From: Gremmenia infestans
Taxonomy: Eukaryota > Ascomycota > Leotiomycetes > Helotiales > Hamatocanthoscyphaceae
NCBI GenBank assembly: GCA_032629725.1
Contig: JAFEVB010000022.1
Location: 1,955,212 to 2,019,211 of the forward strand
Reading direction: 5' to 3'
Length of the DNA stretch: 64,000 nt
Below are positions 33,120-44,239 of the stretch, one piece after another. The notes beneath the pieces are model-generated. The model had not been told where the DNA came from, did not search any database, and saw only the letters and a list, made by a program, of their open reading frames with translations. Position 1 is the stretch's first letter; the number at the start of each line of letters is the position of its first letter. The translations under genes were made by a program, and so were the position numbers.

Positions 33120-33504
33120 GTTGGAATGAACGAGATATGTTTAGTTCTATATGAGGATATATGCATATGTATAATGTAAGAGGGTGATAGCTAGAGCTAG
33201 AGTAGCGTCGGCTCGTACTCCGGGCTATCACCGTAGTCTAACCTAAGTAGTCCTAGTTTGTACCGGATTAATATTATGCCTGATCCTTATCTGATAATCA
33301 TACTCAATCGCTATCTTCACGTGATGTCGTGGAATCGCATCTTCTCGAATAGATTACCAACAACTTCCACTATTCACGACTACACCTCACCTCCTCACCC
33401 TCGCTCTCGCCCCCTTGTTATTCATCCTCGATTGATACCTTTGAAATGCTCATCTGGAGTTGTGAATATCCTCAAAAGTTGCGCTACACCTGCCCCTCCC
33501 CATC
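33120..33504. promoter_or_regulatory. Shared divergent promoter, F-box-type and UFD1-like genes
   Basis: 385 bases between the two ATGs. Palindromic CTAGAGCTAGAG sequence near 33190-33202 and a pyrimidine-rich tract at 33385-33425 are visible; no factor site can be assigned. Confidence 0.4.
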
Positions 33505-35808
33505 ATGACAACACCCGAGATCACTCTGGCATGGTCCGCCGTGTTCAGAGTGGCGCCCAAGTCCACAAAGACATTACCAGGCGACAAGATCCTCTTACCA
33601 CAATCCGCCCTTGAACAGTTGTTAGCAGCGTCAACCGTGACAGTCACATCCTCGAGCCGACCACCCAATGCCACCACCTTTGATCCCTTCAATCCATATT
33701 CCCTCGCCGCAGCAAGAGCCGAGCAGTCCCAATGGCGAGACACCCAACAACAGCTTCCCCATCCGCTGACTTTTCGACTGGTCAATACGAAGAATGGAAA
33801 CGTGGTACACGCGGGCATACGAGAGTTCTCGGCGGAAGAAGGGAAAATAGGGCTAAGTCCATTTCTGTTAGAGGCTCTTGGAGTCACAGCGCCGAAAGCG
33901 AAGACCAAGTCGGAATATATACATTCGAATGGTCCTGAAGCACCTAATGCGCCTATTGATCTCACAGACGAAGAAGACGTTCCACAAATCACGGTGCATG
34001 CGAAGCAGCTGCCAAAAGGAACTTACGTGAGGTTACGTCCCTTGGAGGCTGGATATAATCCGGAAGACTGGAAGTCTTTGCTGGAGCGACATCTGCGAGA
34101 AAACTTTACAACCTTGACGAATGGCGAAATATTGACTGTCAGGGGGTCTAAGTCAGAAGAATTCCGGTTTCTAATCGACAAATTTTCGCCGGAGGGCGAT
34201 GGGATATGTGTCGTTGATACAGATTTGGAGGTTGATATTGAGGCGCTGAATGAAGAGCAGGCACGAGAAACACTGAAGCAAATACTGGCCAAGGCGCAGA
34301 AGGCACCAGGAAGTGCTGAGGGAAGCTCAGTTGGAGGTGATCTGAATATTTGGAAACCATCAACAGGTCAAGTTCTTGATGGGGATTATGTGGATTTCAA
34401 ACTTCCTTCTTGGGATCGATCACAGGGAATCGAAATTGGGTTGACGACGGAGGAAGGAAATGATGTGGAGCTTTTCGTGAGCCCATACTCACCGCATCAA
34501 CGAGCAAGGCCACGTGAGGACGAACATGTATTTGGAGATTTCAGTAATCAAACTTCAAAGAGAGTTGTCATTCAACCGTCCAATGTGGAATTGGAGAATG
34601 CGGAAGCATTGTTCATCTCTGTTTATGTACACCCAGCATCCGATTCCCCGACTTCACCTCATGTATTCTCGCTGCGGGTGAAATCCTTACCAAAGGAAGC
34701 CTTGGCGGGAGGATCAACCAACCCAATTACAGTTGAAGAAGATGCGGAGATGCATAGCCCAGATGAGGAGCAATGCAAGAATTGCCACCAATGGATTCCC
34801 AAACGAACCATGATGCTCCATGAGAACTTCTGTCTTCGAAATAACATACTCTGCCCCCACTGTCAAAACGTGTTTCAAAAGCGGTCTGAAGAGTGGGCAA
34901 ACCATTGGCATTGTGACCAGGACTCCGAATATGGGAGCTCACCATCTAGCAAAGCAAAGCACGACGAAATATTCCATGCTGCTCGATCTTGTCCGAATTG
35001 TCTGTTTAAAGCTACGAATCTCAGAGATCTAGCTTCTCACCGAACTTCGATATGCCCCGGCAAGATCATCCTTTGTCAATTTTGTCACTTGGAGGTCCCG
35101 CAGGAAGGCGACCCCTTTGATCCGTCTCCCGAAGCGCTCATCTCAGGACTCACAGCACACGAGCTTGCAGATGGCGCGAGGACCACTGATTGCCATCTTT
35201 GCTCGAAAATTATACGACTTCGAGATATGGCGACCCACCTGCGCCACCACGAAATGGAGAAGTCATCGCGGTCAAAGCCGACAATTTGCCGGAATGTGAA
35301 CTGCGGGCGCACTCTCCACGGTGTTGGCAAAAATGGTGAAATTGGCGCAGGAAGCCGGATGGGCCAGGGACCTGGAAACGATCTCGGCCTCTGTAGCATT
35401 TGCTTCGGGCCGTTGTATGTCAGTATGCACGATCCAGAAGGTAGAGCTCTCAAAAGACGGGTTGAGCGCCGGTATCTTGGGCAGATGATCAAAGGATGTG
35501 GGAACATTTGGTGCAAAAACGAGTATTGCAAGACTGCCAAGGCCAAGTCTGGGAAAGCAGGTGTTGCACTCTCTACTCAAGAAGCGTTGCCGCTCGTGAA
35601 GCCGCTGATGGACACTTACTCTGATCGCAACGCACCGATGTACTTCTGCGTGGACGAGGGAAGTCAGAAGAGGAGAAAGCTGGCTGAGATGTTGGCTGCT
35701 GAAAACGCCTTTGATCTTGAATGGTGCGTTGCGGCTGTCGAGGCCGAGACGGCTAATTTAGACCGTGCAAGACAATGGCTAGAGAATTGGGCACCAAAGA
35801 GGTTATGA
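33505..35808 (+). CDS. UFD1-like protein with C-terminal zinc fingers
   Basis: Intronless, 767 residues. UFD1, with Npl4, is a cofactor of Cdc48/p97 that delivers ubiquitinated proteins to the proteasome. The N-terminal UFD1 double-barrel is seen at GDKILLPQSALEQLL, PLTFRLVNTKNGNVVHAGIR and, after a linker, GTYVRLRPLEAGYNPEDWKS followed by NFTTLTNGEILTV. This last block is the hallmark of the UT3 region. The middle (about 290-420) is a predicted beta domain, and residues about 425-620 carry repeated Cys/His sets (CKNCHQWIPKRTMMLHENFC, CPHCQNVFQKRSEEWANHWH, CPNCLFKATNLRDLASH), resembling TRAF-type zinc fingers. This long form is fungal and is not the plain 350-residue Ufd1, so it may act beside it. 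The start is the first ATG in a good context. Confidence 0.85.
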   Translation: MTTPEITLAWSAVFRVAPKSTKTLPGDKILLPQSALEQLLAASTVTVTSSSRPPNATTFDPFNPYSLAAARAEQSQWRDTQQQLPHPLTFRLVNTKNGNVVHAGIREFSAEEGKIGLSPFLLEALGVTAPKAKTKSEYIHSNGPEAPNAPIDLTDEEDVPQITVHAKQLPKGTYVRLRPLEAGYNPEDWKSLLERHLRENFTTLTNGEILTVRGSKSEEFRFLIDKFSPEGDGICVVDTDLEVDIEALNEEQARETLKQILAKAQKAPGSAEGSSVGGDLNIWKPSTGQVLDGDYVDFKLPSWDRSQGIEIGLTTEEGNDVELFVSPYSPHQRARPREDEHVFGDFSNQTSKRVVIQPSNVELENAEALFISVYVHPASDSPTSPHVFSLRVKSLPKEALAGGSTNPITVEEDAEMHSPDEEQCKNCHQWIPKRTMMLHENFCLRNNILCPHCQNVFQKRSEEWANHWHCDQDSEYGSSPSSKAKHDEIFHAARSCPNCLFKATNLRDLASHRTSICPGKIILCQFCHLEVPQEGDPFDPSPEALISGLTAHELADGARTTDCHLCSKIIRLRDMATHLRHHEMEKSSRSKPTICRNVNCGRTLHGVGKNGEIGAGSRMGQGPGNDLGLCSICFGPLYVSMHDPEGRALKRRVERRYLGQMIKGCGNIWCKNEYCKTAKAKSGKAGVALSTQEALPLVKPLMDTYSDRNAPMYFCVDEGSQKRRKLAEMLAAENAFDLEWCVAAVEAETANLDRARQWLENWAPKRL

Positions 35809-37940
35809 TAGACGACTTTACGAGAGGTATTACAAGATAGACGGTGGTGTTCTGGATATAGGATTGGAATCATATAGCTCGGAGTTGTCATTATTTACAA
35901 CGTAGCAAGAACAAAACTTGTTTTATGCTCTATGTTTATTGCTTCGTGCTTTATACTTTCAAGGTCGGCTTAGCCAGCCCGGCCATCCAGTCCGGGGGCA
36001 GTAGATTATTGCTACTTGCTCTTTGTATAGCAAGCGGAGTTGGAATTTTGTATCTAGGATTTCTCATGATTGACTCGGAAATCTTCATGCATTGGATGTC
36101 TCCTTCTAAGTCTATAGGAGAGTCCGTTGAAGAATCCGATGAATCACTCTTGGGTAACTATTGGATTTCGTTAAGTTTGTTCTTGCTGCTTTATAGATTT
36201 AACCTTGCATTACTTAGAAGACTTGCCCTTGTGTTGCTTAGGAGACGTATCCTTCCATTGCTTGGACGATTTGTCTTCCGTTATAAGAACCTCTGAAAGC
36301 TTTCTTAGGTTCTAGCGTATAGGAGAACAGCCAGAACCTGAATCAATGCTCATAGAAGCCCTTTCAACACTTTCATCTCTTGCGGGTCTTTTGCCTTTAG
36401 CTTTTGCCAATGTTCCGTTCTTTTCATTTGTGACTGAAACTGCTGTTCCTGAGCGAGCTGTATAGCGATCGCTGCCTGGACTTACTTTTTCATTAATTGG
36501 AGTTAATCGGGTTCTATCATCTGCTTCTAGAGGGCAGGCGCGTGATATCGTAAGACTACAGGTGTCATAGTAGCATCGAGGAAAAGATCGCTAGATGGCA
36601 AACCAATAACACTAAACCATGGCTTCTGAAGCGCTCTTGTTATCAACGTTTAAAAATACTTTCAAGTGCGTTGCAATCAATATGCCTTGGACCCAGGGAC
36701 GGACGTTACTTGCATGTGAAATTGGGCGAGGAGTAAGCTTTAGCGTCCCTGCCGACGCCACTTCTTCAAACCCATCCCCATTTTCAACTGATGCGGACTT
36801 CGACCGCCACGAGATCTGGGGCCTGGTGCAGTTGACCGACAGGGGGTCTGACAAGGCTGGCAGGAGGTGGAACGAATTCTAGGTCGCGATCCCCCACAGC
36901 CGTTGCAGAACAAATTTGACGTAAACGTCGACCCCGTGATGCTAACGACCATGAGTTCAACGAGATGGAGAGCCACCCGCAAAGCATCATGTACAGTACG
37001 AATCGATATCCCTTAAGCCGAGAACATAGTCTCATATGGTCTCCATTAATGACCGTCGGCGACTACTGGGAGTCCTCCATGACCAGGGGCGGGGGTGATA
37101 TATAACACCAGTATAAGCAGGAACGGCCTTGCGGACCCGTACGGATACATAAGGATAGGGATGCTAGGGTCGGTTGTCGACTTCATGACCGGAATGGTCA
37201 TGATAGGCTCGGATAACATCCCCAGAACCCCATGACCAATACAATACGTATTATGGCGTGTGCTGCGGTCACCAACTTAACGAAAGCATCTAGCAGACAG
37301 CAATGAACAGGGAAGCACGGCATCAGGAGCGGCAAAATACCAGCACTATCATCGGCGACGCTAGTATCATGTATAGTATGCAACTGGAACGGTCCGAACT
37401 TTGATGTATGGTACAGGCTGCAGACAGATCCTGATCCGTCGGCTTCGAACCTTTTGATCCACTACATCTTTCTGGATTCCATTTCCGAGTTGAGGCTAAA
37501 CGGGGCAATTGCTAATCATGATATCCTGTGGTAGATCTCATAATACCCCGAAAGAAATAATATACAAAGTTGACGAAAATGTCCTGCAGATGGCATGACA
37601 CATTATATATTCCGTAGAATGCATTCATGCTGTGAACCAGCATGCGCTTATCAACTCAAAAGTATTCAAAGCCATAGCCGTTTGGGCAACCTTCGCATAC
37701 TGCGCGGCTGGTTTACCATATACTCCTTTAGGCCATTCAATCGTTCCGGGGCTCAACCTAAAGCAGGGTAGGTGGTGCCGATCTGGTCTTCTGTCCCAAA
37801 TTCACAGACACAGTGTAGAGCTAGTACGCAATTGCTTTAAAACCAAAAACTCGTAGAGCCTTGAGAGACGTTTGCCATCCAGGAACCTGCCGTCCTCTTA
37901 CAATTTATTCTTGGTAGTTTACCAGCCCTACAATTGCATA
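35809..37940. other. Long gene-free interval with possible relics
   Basis: About 2.1 kb with no complete gene. The ORF at 35925-36296 is Leu/Arg-rich and unconvincing. On the minus strand about 36330-36560 there is a stop-free, Lys/Ser-rich stretch (for example AKAKGKRPARDESVERASM) that ends at a stop and could be the remnant of a gene or transposon; no family recognised. ORFs at 36619-36882 and 37632-37856 lack motifs. Confidence 0.4.
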
Positions 37941-40001
37941 ATGCAGTGCTTCAAAGAACATAGCATGAACGGCACCAGCTTCCACATTATGGAAGAGCCA
38001 GCGCTGACTAGACGAAGATTAAGGCTCGTGTGCGTCGGTGCTGGCTACTCCGGGTTGACTTTAGCCCACAAGGTACAGCATGAAAAGAAGGTTGAAGATG
38101 TGATCGATTTGCAGATATACGAGAAGAATGATGAGGTGGGAGGTACTTGGTACGAAAACACCTACCCAGGAGCTGCCTGTGATATCCCCGCCCGTAAGCT
38201 TTACTCCCTTATGACTCAACAAGGTTTTTTTTTGCTGACATCAATTGAAGATGCTTACACCTTCCCGTTCGAGGGGAACCCTGACTGGTCGCACTTCTAC
38301 GCTACAGGACCAGAGATTCAGGCATACATCAAAGCTACTTCTGTCAAGTACAACCTCGAAAAGCACGTGCAATTTAACTCTAAAGTGCTAGAAACTGTCT
38401 GGGATGACCAGGTGGGCAAATGGAAGATTAAGCTCGATATCAATGGTTCCATCTACGAAGATGAGGCAGACATCCTGATCAATGGGTCGGGATTTTTGAA
38501 GTTAGTCTACGATAGTCAATCCAATTCCTGGATACATGCTGATTCTTCTAGCAAGTGGAAATGGCCAGAAATTGCTGGGTTTCATGACTTCAAGGGAAAG
38601 GTAGTACACACTGCTAAATGGTAAGACAACTCAATTCTAAGACCAATGCTATGCCATCTCCAATACATGCCATAGACAATGGAAACCTCATGCTCGTGTC
38701 TCACAACTTGTTTGACATTGCTTGAGTTTCCAAGGTTTGTAAGGTGAAAAGCGGCAGAGTGCTACAAAATCAATAATCTCAAGCTGACACAAACTAGGGA
38801 TAAGTCCTATGATTGGGAAGGCAAAAAGGTTGCTGTTATTGGCAATGGCTCTTCTGGAATTCAGATTGTTCCGATCATGCAGCCGAAAGTTGAGAAACTG
38901 ACAACATACATCCGAAACCCGACCTGGATATCCATCAACTTCTGCGCCGACAAGGCAATCGATGGGAAGAATTTTGCATACACCGAAGAGGAACGAAAAC
39001 TGTTTCGAGAGGATCCGAAAGTATTGTACAAACTGCGTAAAGAGCTCGAGGCATCGTATGTCGCGCCCCTAGACTTCTGATTCCTTCTGACAGAGCATAG
39101 TGTGAATGGTTTCTTCTTTGGGATGGTGACTGGTCATCCATTCCAACAGGGTTTAGAAGAAGCTTGCAAAGCCCGGATGACTGCCACCCTAAAAGACTAC
39201 CCCGAGATGGCCGCCCGACTTATTCCTGGGTTCCATCCTGGCTGCCGTCGTTTGACGCCCGGAGACGGCTATTTGGAAACCATCACCCAACCAAATGCTA
39301 GCGTTTGCTGGTCTCCCATTGAGTGCATCACAGAGAAAGGCATCAAGACGGCTGACGGCGAGGAGGAGTTTGACATGATAGTCTGTGCCACCGGCTTCGA
39401 TACTACGTTCATCCCGCCATGGAAGCTGGTTGGCCTAAACGGTGCTACTTTGGAGGAGAGATGGAAAGTTGACCCCGATGCTTTCTTCGCGGTACAAGTC
39501 GACACCATGCCCAACTACTACATATTCAATGGACCCAACTGCCCTATCAGTCACGGAAGTGTCTTGACGCAGATCAGCTGGACTTGCGACTATATACTGC
39601 GCTGGGCGACCAAAATTGCCACGCAAGACATCAAGTTAGTCCATTGTTAAAAGAAATTAAGAATTCTAGAATTAGTACTAACGCACTCCAGATCGATCAC
39701 GCCAAAAACTCAGAGCGTTGCCGATTTCAATGAATACTCGCAAGAGTTCCTCAAGCGGACGGTGTGGGCCGACAATTGCCCCTCCTGGTATAAGAACGGG
39801 AAATCAACCGGCACCGTGACGGGCACGTACGCCGGCTCCATCCTCCACTTCAAAGATGCCTTGGAGTCCCTCGACGCTGAGCATTTCGATATTGTACACA
39901 AGAGCAAGAACACATTCCAATGGCTTGGAAATGGACAAAGCACGAGGGATGAGAACGGCTTTGGCCAATTGGCATGGTATATGGATGAGATGAGGATCTA
40001 A
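37941..40001 (+). CDS. Baeyer-Villiger-type flavin monooxygenase
   Basis: Six exons: 37941-38193, 38251-38500, 38552-38620, 38798-39055, 39101-39634 and 39692-40001; 557 residues. These FAD/NADPH enzymes insert oxygen next to ketones or hydroxylate substrates and are common in secondary metabolism. The FAD Rossmann motif is VGAGYSGLTLAHKV, followed by GGTWYENTYPGAACDIPAHA across intron 1 and the class fingerprint FxGxxxHxxxW as FKGKVVHTAKW. The NADPH motif is VAVIGNGSSGIQIVP, and the later block DMIVCATGFDTTFIP is also typical. Introns 1 and 2 (57 and 51 nt) are multiples of three without stops, so the unspliced frame stays open; I removed them because the spliced residues restore conserved DIPAHAYTFPFE and GFLNKWKWPE. 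The start could also be the ATG at 37965 or 37986. Substrate unknown. Confidence 0.88.
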
Positions 40002-40683
40002 AGAGGAAATATAATCGACTAGAATCGCATGGACGGAGATGGAGGGACGAAATCCCGAGCTAGAATATTGATAGTCTTATTTTCAATAAGATATCTTGTC
40101 CCCGATGCTGCTGCTGCCGCTGATGATAATATTTGAGGCCTTTGCCAGCATTGCGTTCCATGGAAGAGATTCGGGTTCAGAATTCCACCCACGTAATTGG
40201 GAAAGCTATTACGTATCTCCGAATAAAAACTTCTAGTGACGTAGGAGAGTCTCGAGGATTTAGGATGGACTAGATGGAAATCCGTCAATGCTGGCTATAT
40301 CAGAGTCCTCTGATATAGCAAAGGGAACTCAAAGTCTAGATCGAAGTCCTTAATATTAGAGTCACCATTCGAATATGCTAGATTTGAGCATCATCTATGG
40401 TAATGGCGGTAATTTGAGGCCTATGGAGGACCTTCAATGGAACAAGGGTCTGTTACTATGAGAATGTTGCGTTGTGACATTTGTCCTGGTAACATTGGCC
40501 ACGCCAAACGTCACGGGATAAGTATGCAGCTTCAGCATTTCAGGCAGCAGCACCTGATACTCACGAGGCTCTACCAGACAGACAATAAATGTATATGGGT
40601 GGCCTTTGATACATATATATATTTTGGGGCAAACTCTCTGACTTCTCTCAGTCCCCACCTTACAATCTCAAGATTCTCGTATT
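40002..40683. other. Intergenic region with a perfect palindrome
   Basis: About 680 bases between the monooxygenase and the HET gene. Short frames at 40019-40658 on both strands are unsupported. It contains the 26-base palindrome listed separately and a TATA-like ATATATATATT at 40611-40621, about 65 bases before the HET ATG. Confidence 0.45.
40294..40319. other. Near-perfect 26-base palindrome
   Basis: GCTATATCAGAG (40294-40305), two bases, then CTCTGATATAGC (40308-40319): twelve perfectly paired bases with a 2-nt centre. It could be a dimeric factor site, a cruciform, or a transcript-end hairpin for the monooxygenase gene. Confidence 0.7.
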
Positions 40684-42495
40684 ATGGCCCAGCCGGGCTT
40701 TGCGACGTACGCGCCTTTCCAACATGTTTCTTGCCCATGCGAAGGGTCAGGACGCTGCTATTCTCCTTTAACCCCAGGGGAAATACGCCTCGTTATCCTG
40801 GAACCTGGGGAGTTGTCTGATGAAATCTCCTGTCGCATGCCGATATTCCCTCGCCAGCGCACTCCGGAATTCGAGGCAATATCGTACACATGGGGTGACG
40901 AGACACAAAGGCAGGTTGTCAGATACCTGGACAGCCCCGGAACGGTCTGCATTGCGAACAGTTGCGCGTCGGTTCTGCGCAGACTTCGATACGCCGATCG
41001 ACAAAGGTATATATGGATTGATGCATTGTGCATCAACCAGCAGGATTTGCAAGAGCGCAGTCTACAGGTCAGAGCTATGCCAGGCATATACTCGTCCGCG
41101 GCTCAGGTCGTCATATATCTAGGCGAGAGCGCCGACGACAGCGACCTAGCCATGGATTTCCTCTCCTTTGGGCAATATCGCAACATGAATGATTCGATCA
41201 GAAGCGCAATAGGACATCTTTTGCGCCGCCCCTGGTTTGAAAGAACGTGGGTTATCCAAGAAGTTGCCATGGCAAAGTCAGCTAAAGTTCTTTGTGGCAC
41301 CAAGTCTACGCCGTGGTCCAGTCTCGTCGTCGGCGCAAAAATGCTCTCGCTAGAGCCTCCCGTACTCTCTCCAATTTGTCGGCTTCGGAGGCATTCATGG
41401 ATGTATATCGTCACAACCGATCAGTTCGTAAAAGCGCTCTGCGATGCAGCAGCGTGTCATTGCCGTGATCCTCGGGACAAGGTCTTTGCCTTTATCGCCA
41501 TGTACCCATCGATGATGAACGCAGGGGAAATAGCTCAATATCGACAATCGGGATTTCCTATGAGCAAGTCAAGCGAATTACCACCAGAGCACATTCCGGC
41601 GACTAAACAAGTTTCCGTGCGAGGTATGTTGAGAACCCACTTAGACATCTCGGAGACCCCTCGAATGTCAACCAATTACGACCACTCCGTCGAAACCAAT
41701 TTTGTAGAGTTTGCAACGCTTTTGCTAAACAATCAAGGTCTCGACTTCCTATCCGCCATGCAAGGTCATTCAGAGCCAAAGATATTGCCAACTTGGGTTC
41801 CAGACTGGCGGGTCCCTTGCAAGCGGACTATTTTGGCACATATCCCCTTAGTCCAATTCAATGCTGGAGGGTCTGCTCAGTCATTCCATACCTGCTCACC
41901 AGATTCCAAGTCTCCAGCAAAGCATCTCATGGCCCACGCTGTGAAGATTAGCAAGATTCAGTTCTTGGGAGAAACTTGTGACATGGAAGATCCAAACTGG
42001 GAACACGTCGTATTCCGTGGCTGGAAAACACTTGGAGAGCGCGCATGGAGAGAGGTTATTCAAAGTAGCTCATCTACCGGCTTCCAAACAGCTTTCTCCC
42101 AAAAGATTCTCACGGACTCCCACGACGACTTTTACCAACCAAGGAAAGCGTTGTTTCAAAAACTTTCCTATCATGTGGCAGGGGCCTCGGCGGAAGCCGG
42201 CAACTTCCTTCAGGATATCGAAGTTTCGGTGCTTGACCGTTTGCGAATAAGCTGTCACGGGAGGAGGTTCTTCATCGACGAAGATGGAAGCATGGGCTTA
42301 GCAGCAAGTGATAGCTTGGAAGGAGACTTGGTGTATGTGTTACTAGGAGCGAAAGTGCCTTATACCTTTCGGCCGGGCCAGTCTCAACCTTTTATCGGAT
42401 TGAATCTAATCGGGGAATGTTTTGCTCATGGATATATGAGAAGGGAGGCGGTATCCCCAACCAAATCCAGTGTTGAGGAGATCCGTATAGTCTGA
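40684..42495 (+). CDS. HET-domain (heterokaryon incompatibility) protein
   Basis: Intronless, 603 residues. HET proteins trigger growth arrest or cell death when genetically different fungal hyphae fuse; the HET domain is related to TIR domains. The three HET blocks are present: PEFEAISYTWGD (about 60-72), YIWIDALCINQQDLQERSLQ (about 105-125) and LLRRPWFERTWVIQEVAMAK (about 178-197). The C-terminal 80 residues carry the usual ending (GDLVYVLLGAKVPYTFRP and LIGECFAHGYMRREAV). No NACHT/NB-ARC domain or repeats follow, so it is a short HET protein needing a partner or acting alone. The start MAQPGFATYAPF is in a good context after a TATA-like element. A truncated relative is found at 6786-7214. 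No restored sequence is implied; the frame is complete as it stands. Confidence 0.9.
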   Translation: MAQPGFATYAPFQHVSCPCEGSGRCYSPLTPGEIRLVILEPGELSDEISCRMPIFPRQRTPEFEAISYTWGDETQRQVVRYLDSPGTVCIANSCASVLRRLRYADRQRYIWIDALCINQQDLQERSLQVRAMPGIYSSAAQVVIYLGESADDSDLAMDFLSFGQYRNMNDSIRSAIGHLLRRPWFERTWVIQEVAMAKSAKVLCGTKSTPWSSLVVGAKMLSLEPPVLSPICRLRRHSWMYIVTTDQFVKALCDAAACHCRDPRDKVFAFIAMYPSMMNAGEIAQYRQSGFPMSKSSELPPEHIPATKQVSVRGMLRTHLDISETPRMSTNYDHSVETNFVEFATLLLNNQGLDFLSAMQGHSEPKILPTWVPDWRVPCKRTILAHIPLVQFNAGGSAQSFHTCSPDSKSPAKHLMAHAVKISKIQFLGETCDMEDPNWEHVVFRGWKTLGERAWREVIQSSSSTGFQTAFSQKILTDSHDDFYQPRKALFQKLSYHVAGASAEAGNFLQDIEVSVLDRLRISCHGRRFFIDEDGSMGLAASDSLEGDLVYVLLGAKVPYTFRPGQSQPFIGLNLIGECFAHGYMRREAVSPTKSSVEEIRIV

Positions 42496-42672
42496 GGCCT
42501 CGGTTGTTTTCCATTCAACACTTCTGGAATCAGTTTATTGTCGTACAGAAATATTTCTTTCTTTAGACCACTTTTCGCCATCTGAGTGTTACGATCTTTA
42601 TGACCTGACTTCTGAGTGACTGTGAATGACGTGCAATATATAATTGGGTACTAAATCTGAAGTGACGCTATT

Positions 42673-42900
42673 CTATAGTGGTAGACTCAAGAAACGCTGG
42701 TGATTGCCCTGGGTCGCCTCGAGTATAGTCTTCCGGAATGCTTGTAACTCATCAGGAGTTGCAAAGCATGCTGTTTGCTCTTATTTACTCTGCCAAGTCG
42801 GGGGCCTCGTGATGTTATCATCAATTCTTCAAGGGCCCAGATGCATGGGAGAACCGAGTAAGGCGATGGTGAGGTCGACGATATGCCGGGTCCCAAACGG
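42673..42900 (-). pseudogene. Short coding relic with in-frame stops (unidentified)
   Basis: On the minus strand a single frame reads HIVDLTIALLGSPMHLGP, a TGA, then RIDDNITRPPTWQSK, a TAA, then CFATPDELQAFRKTIL and ends at TAG (42675-42673). The regular alternation of hydrophobic and charged residues looks like former protein, but I recognise no family and the length is only 75 codons. Confidence 0.3.
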
Positions 42901-43489
42901 CAATCACTGAATGTAGGATGCTTGTCTCAGTCTTCATTGTATCTCAACTAATGTCCTACGATTGTAATCACGAGTGGGTGGTATGGTGCCTTGTCTGCAA
43001 AGGATACGGAGATCCTTGTCTCAACTAAACCCATACGACTATTATTGCGATTGCATAGAATAGTGCTTCAACACATGGCTGACGTTGAAGAATAGTATTC
43101 GGAATGATTAACAGACTACTAATTATCGTTCCTGTCCTGTTCGCTTTGCTAGTCCTTATAATTTTCCTTGTTCAAAACTTCTTCAGAGTCTGGGTAGGTT
43201 CAAGATCCAGCGATCGGTTGATTTAAGTTAACTCTACTCCACTCGGGATAATCCGAACCATCGAAGAGATACGAAGTATTATTTCCCCTATCTCTTTGGC
43301 GTAAAAACACGAAATGCCTTCACTTATGAAACACACTTGCGCAACTAATTCCTTTTCAATGTTCCTCTTACCTAGATATTTGCATCCTTTTCAGCAAGCG
43401 AAAACACAGTTGCGAATAAGCATGCGGTCTTGGTCCACGTGGTGACTATGCCTTTGTAATACTTGACAGGAAAAGTGTTAAGAGAAATT

Positions 43490-43720
43490 GTATAGTTTTC
43501 TTATATATACTAAACTAGTACGGCTTATACTTTACGTATTAATTATCTAAATATTTATAGAAGCGCAAGTATTAGAAATATTAATTAAAGTATAAATAGA
43601 ACATATTAATAGATTAAGCAATCCTTAAAAAAGGACCTATAACTATTAGCTATTAACGCTTCGTAATAATCCTTATACTACCTGAGTTAGTGTAGGAGGG
43701 GCGTTATGATAACCCTAACG
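43490..43720. repeat. AT-rich, RIP-like decayed repeat fragment
   Basis: An unusually AT-rich block dominated by TATA/TTAA words and poor in CA and TG, like the retroelement at the right end of the window. It is probably the remnant of a transposon mutated by RIP; no coding or terminal repeats are visible. Confidence 0.45.
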
Positions 43721-44154
43721 GAATTATAAAAACAATATTTGGAGGATGAAGCTGACAAGCGACGTGCTCTAGAAATCCTACGCCCGTGTTGTATCTTAGT
43801 GGTTTGGTTGGTTAAACTAGCAGCGCACTAACAGAAGGCACCCACTTAAGTCAGGTAAGAGCTGCACGTGTTTGTTTATATGGTACCTAGGTATTTTCTC
43901 AAGGCTTAAACTGAAGCGAGCAAAATTCCTCATTACCAAGAAATACAAAAATAACTCTTTGTTATCGCCCAAGCACGTAACTCGATTTGCGCTAGGAACT
44001 TCTACTTATTGTAATCTGCTAACAACATATTAAAGTTATGGAGAAGAGGTTAGGATTAGCAGTTAGAGCTTGTTTGAGAGTTATCTCACTAAAGCCCTAC
44101 GGATGGTAAGTCAATCAATATTGGCATAAAGGATTCCTTCACATCAAGGGATTC

Positions 44155-44162
44155 TATATAAA
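44155..44162 (+). promoter_or_regulatory. TATA box of the secreted-protein gene
   Basis: TATATAAA about 78 bases before the ATG at 44240, a standard distance in fungi. Called by sequence and position. Confidence 0.45.
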
Positions 44163-44239
44163 GTATCATGTTCTTATAACTTTCATCTGTCCATCTTAAC
44201 CCTTCAATCACTTTACTATTCGTCAAGTCTTTCTTTACC

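Larger units (their letters stand above)
42496..44239. other. Gene-free interval with relics
   Basis: About 1.7 kb. It contains a possible decayed coding fragment on the minus strand (42673-42900) and an AT-rich mutated stretch (about 43490-43720), both listed separately. The rest shows nothing recognisable. Confidence 0.45.

Noticed and set aside
33450..33992. 180-codon minus-strand ORF over the UFD1-like start
   Set aside because: It is the antisense shadow of a clearly conserved gene.
35925..36296. 123-codon Leu/Arg-rich ORF
   Set aside because: No family match; repeated LLRR-like words come from short repeated DNA; no promoter or intron evidence.
36130..36560. Minus-strand Lys/Ser-rich coding-like stretch
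   Set aside because: No start, interrupted by stops and not recognisable; mentioned only in the interval entry.
37390..37460. Possible tRNA (TTCGAACC-like word near 37444)
   Set aside because: No cloverleaf, A box or acceptor stem pairs with it.
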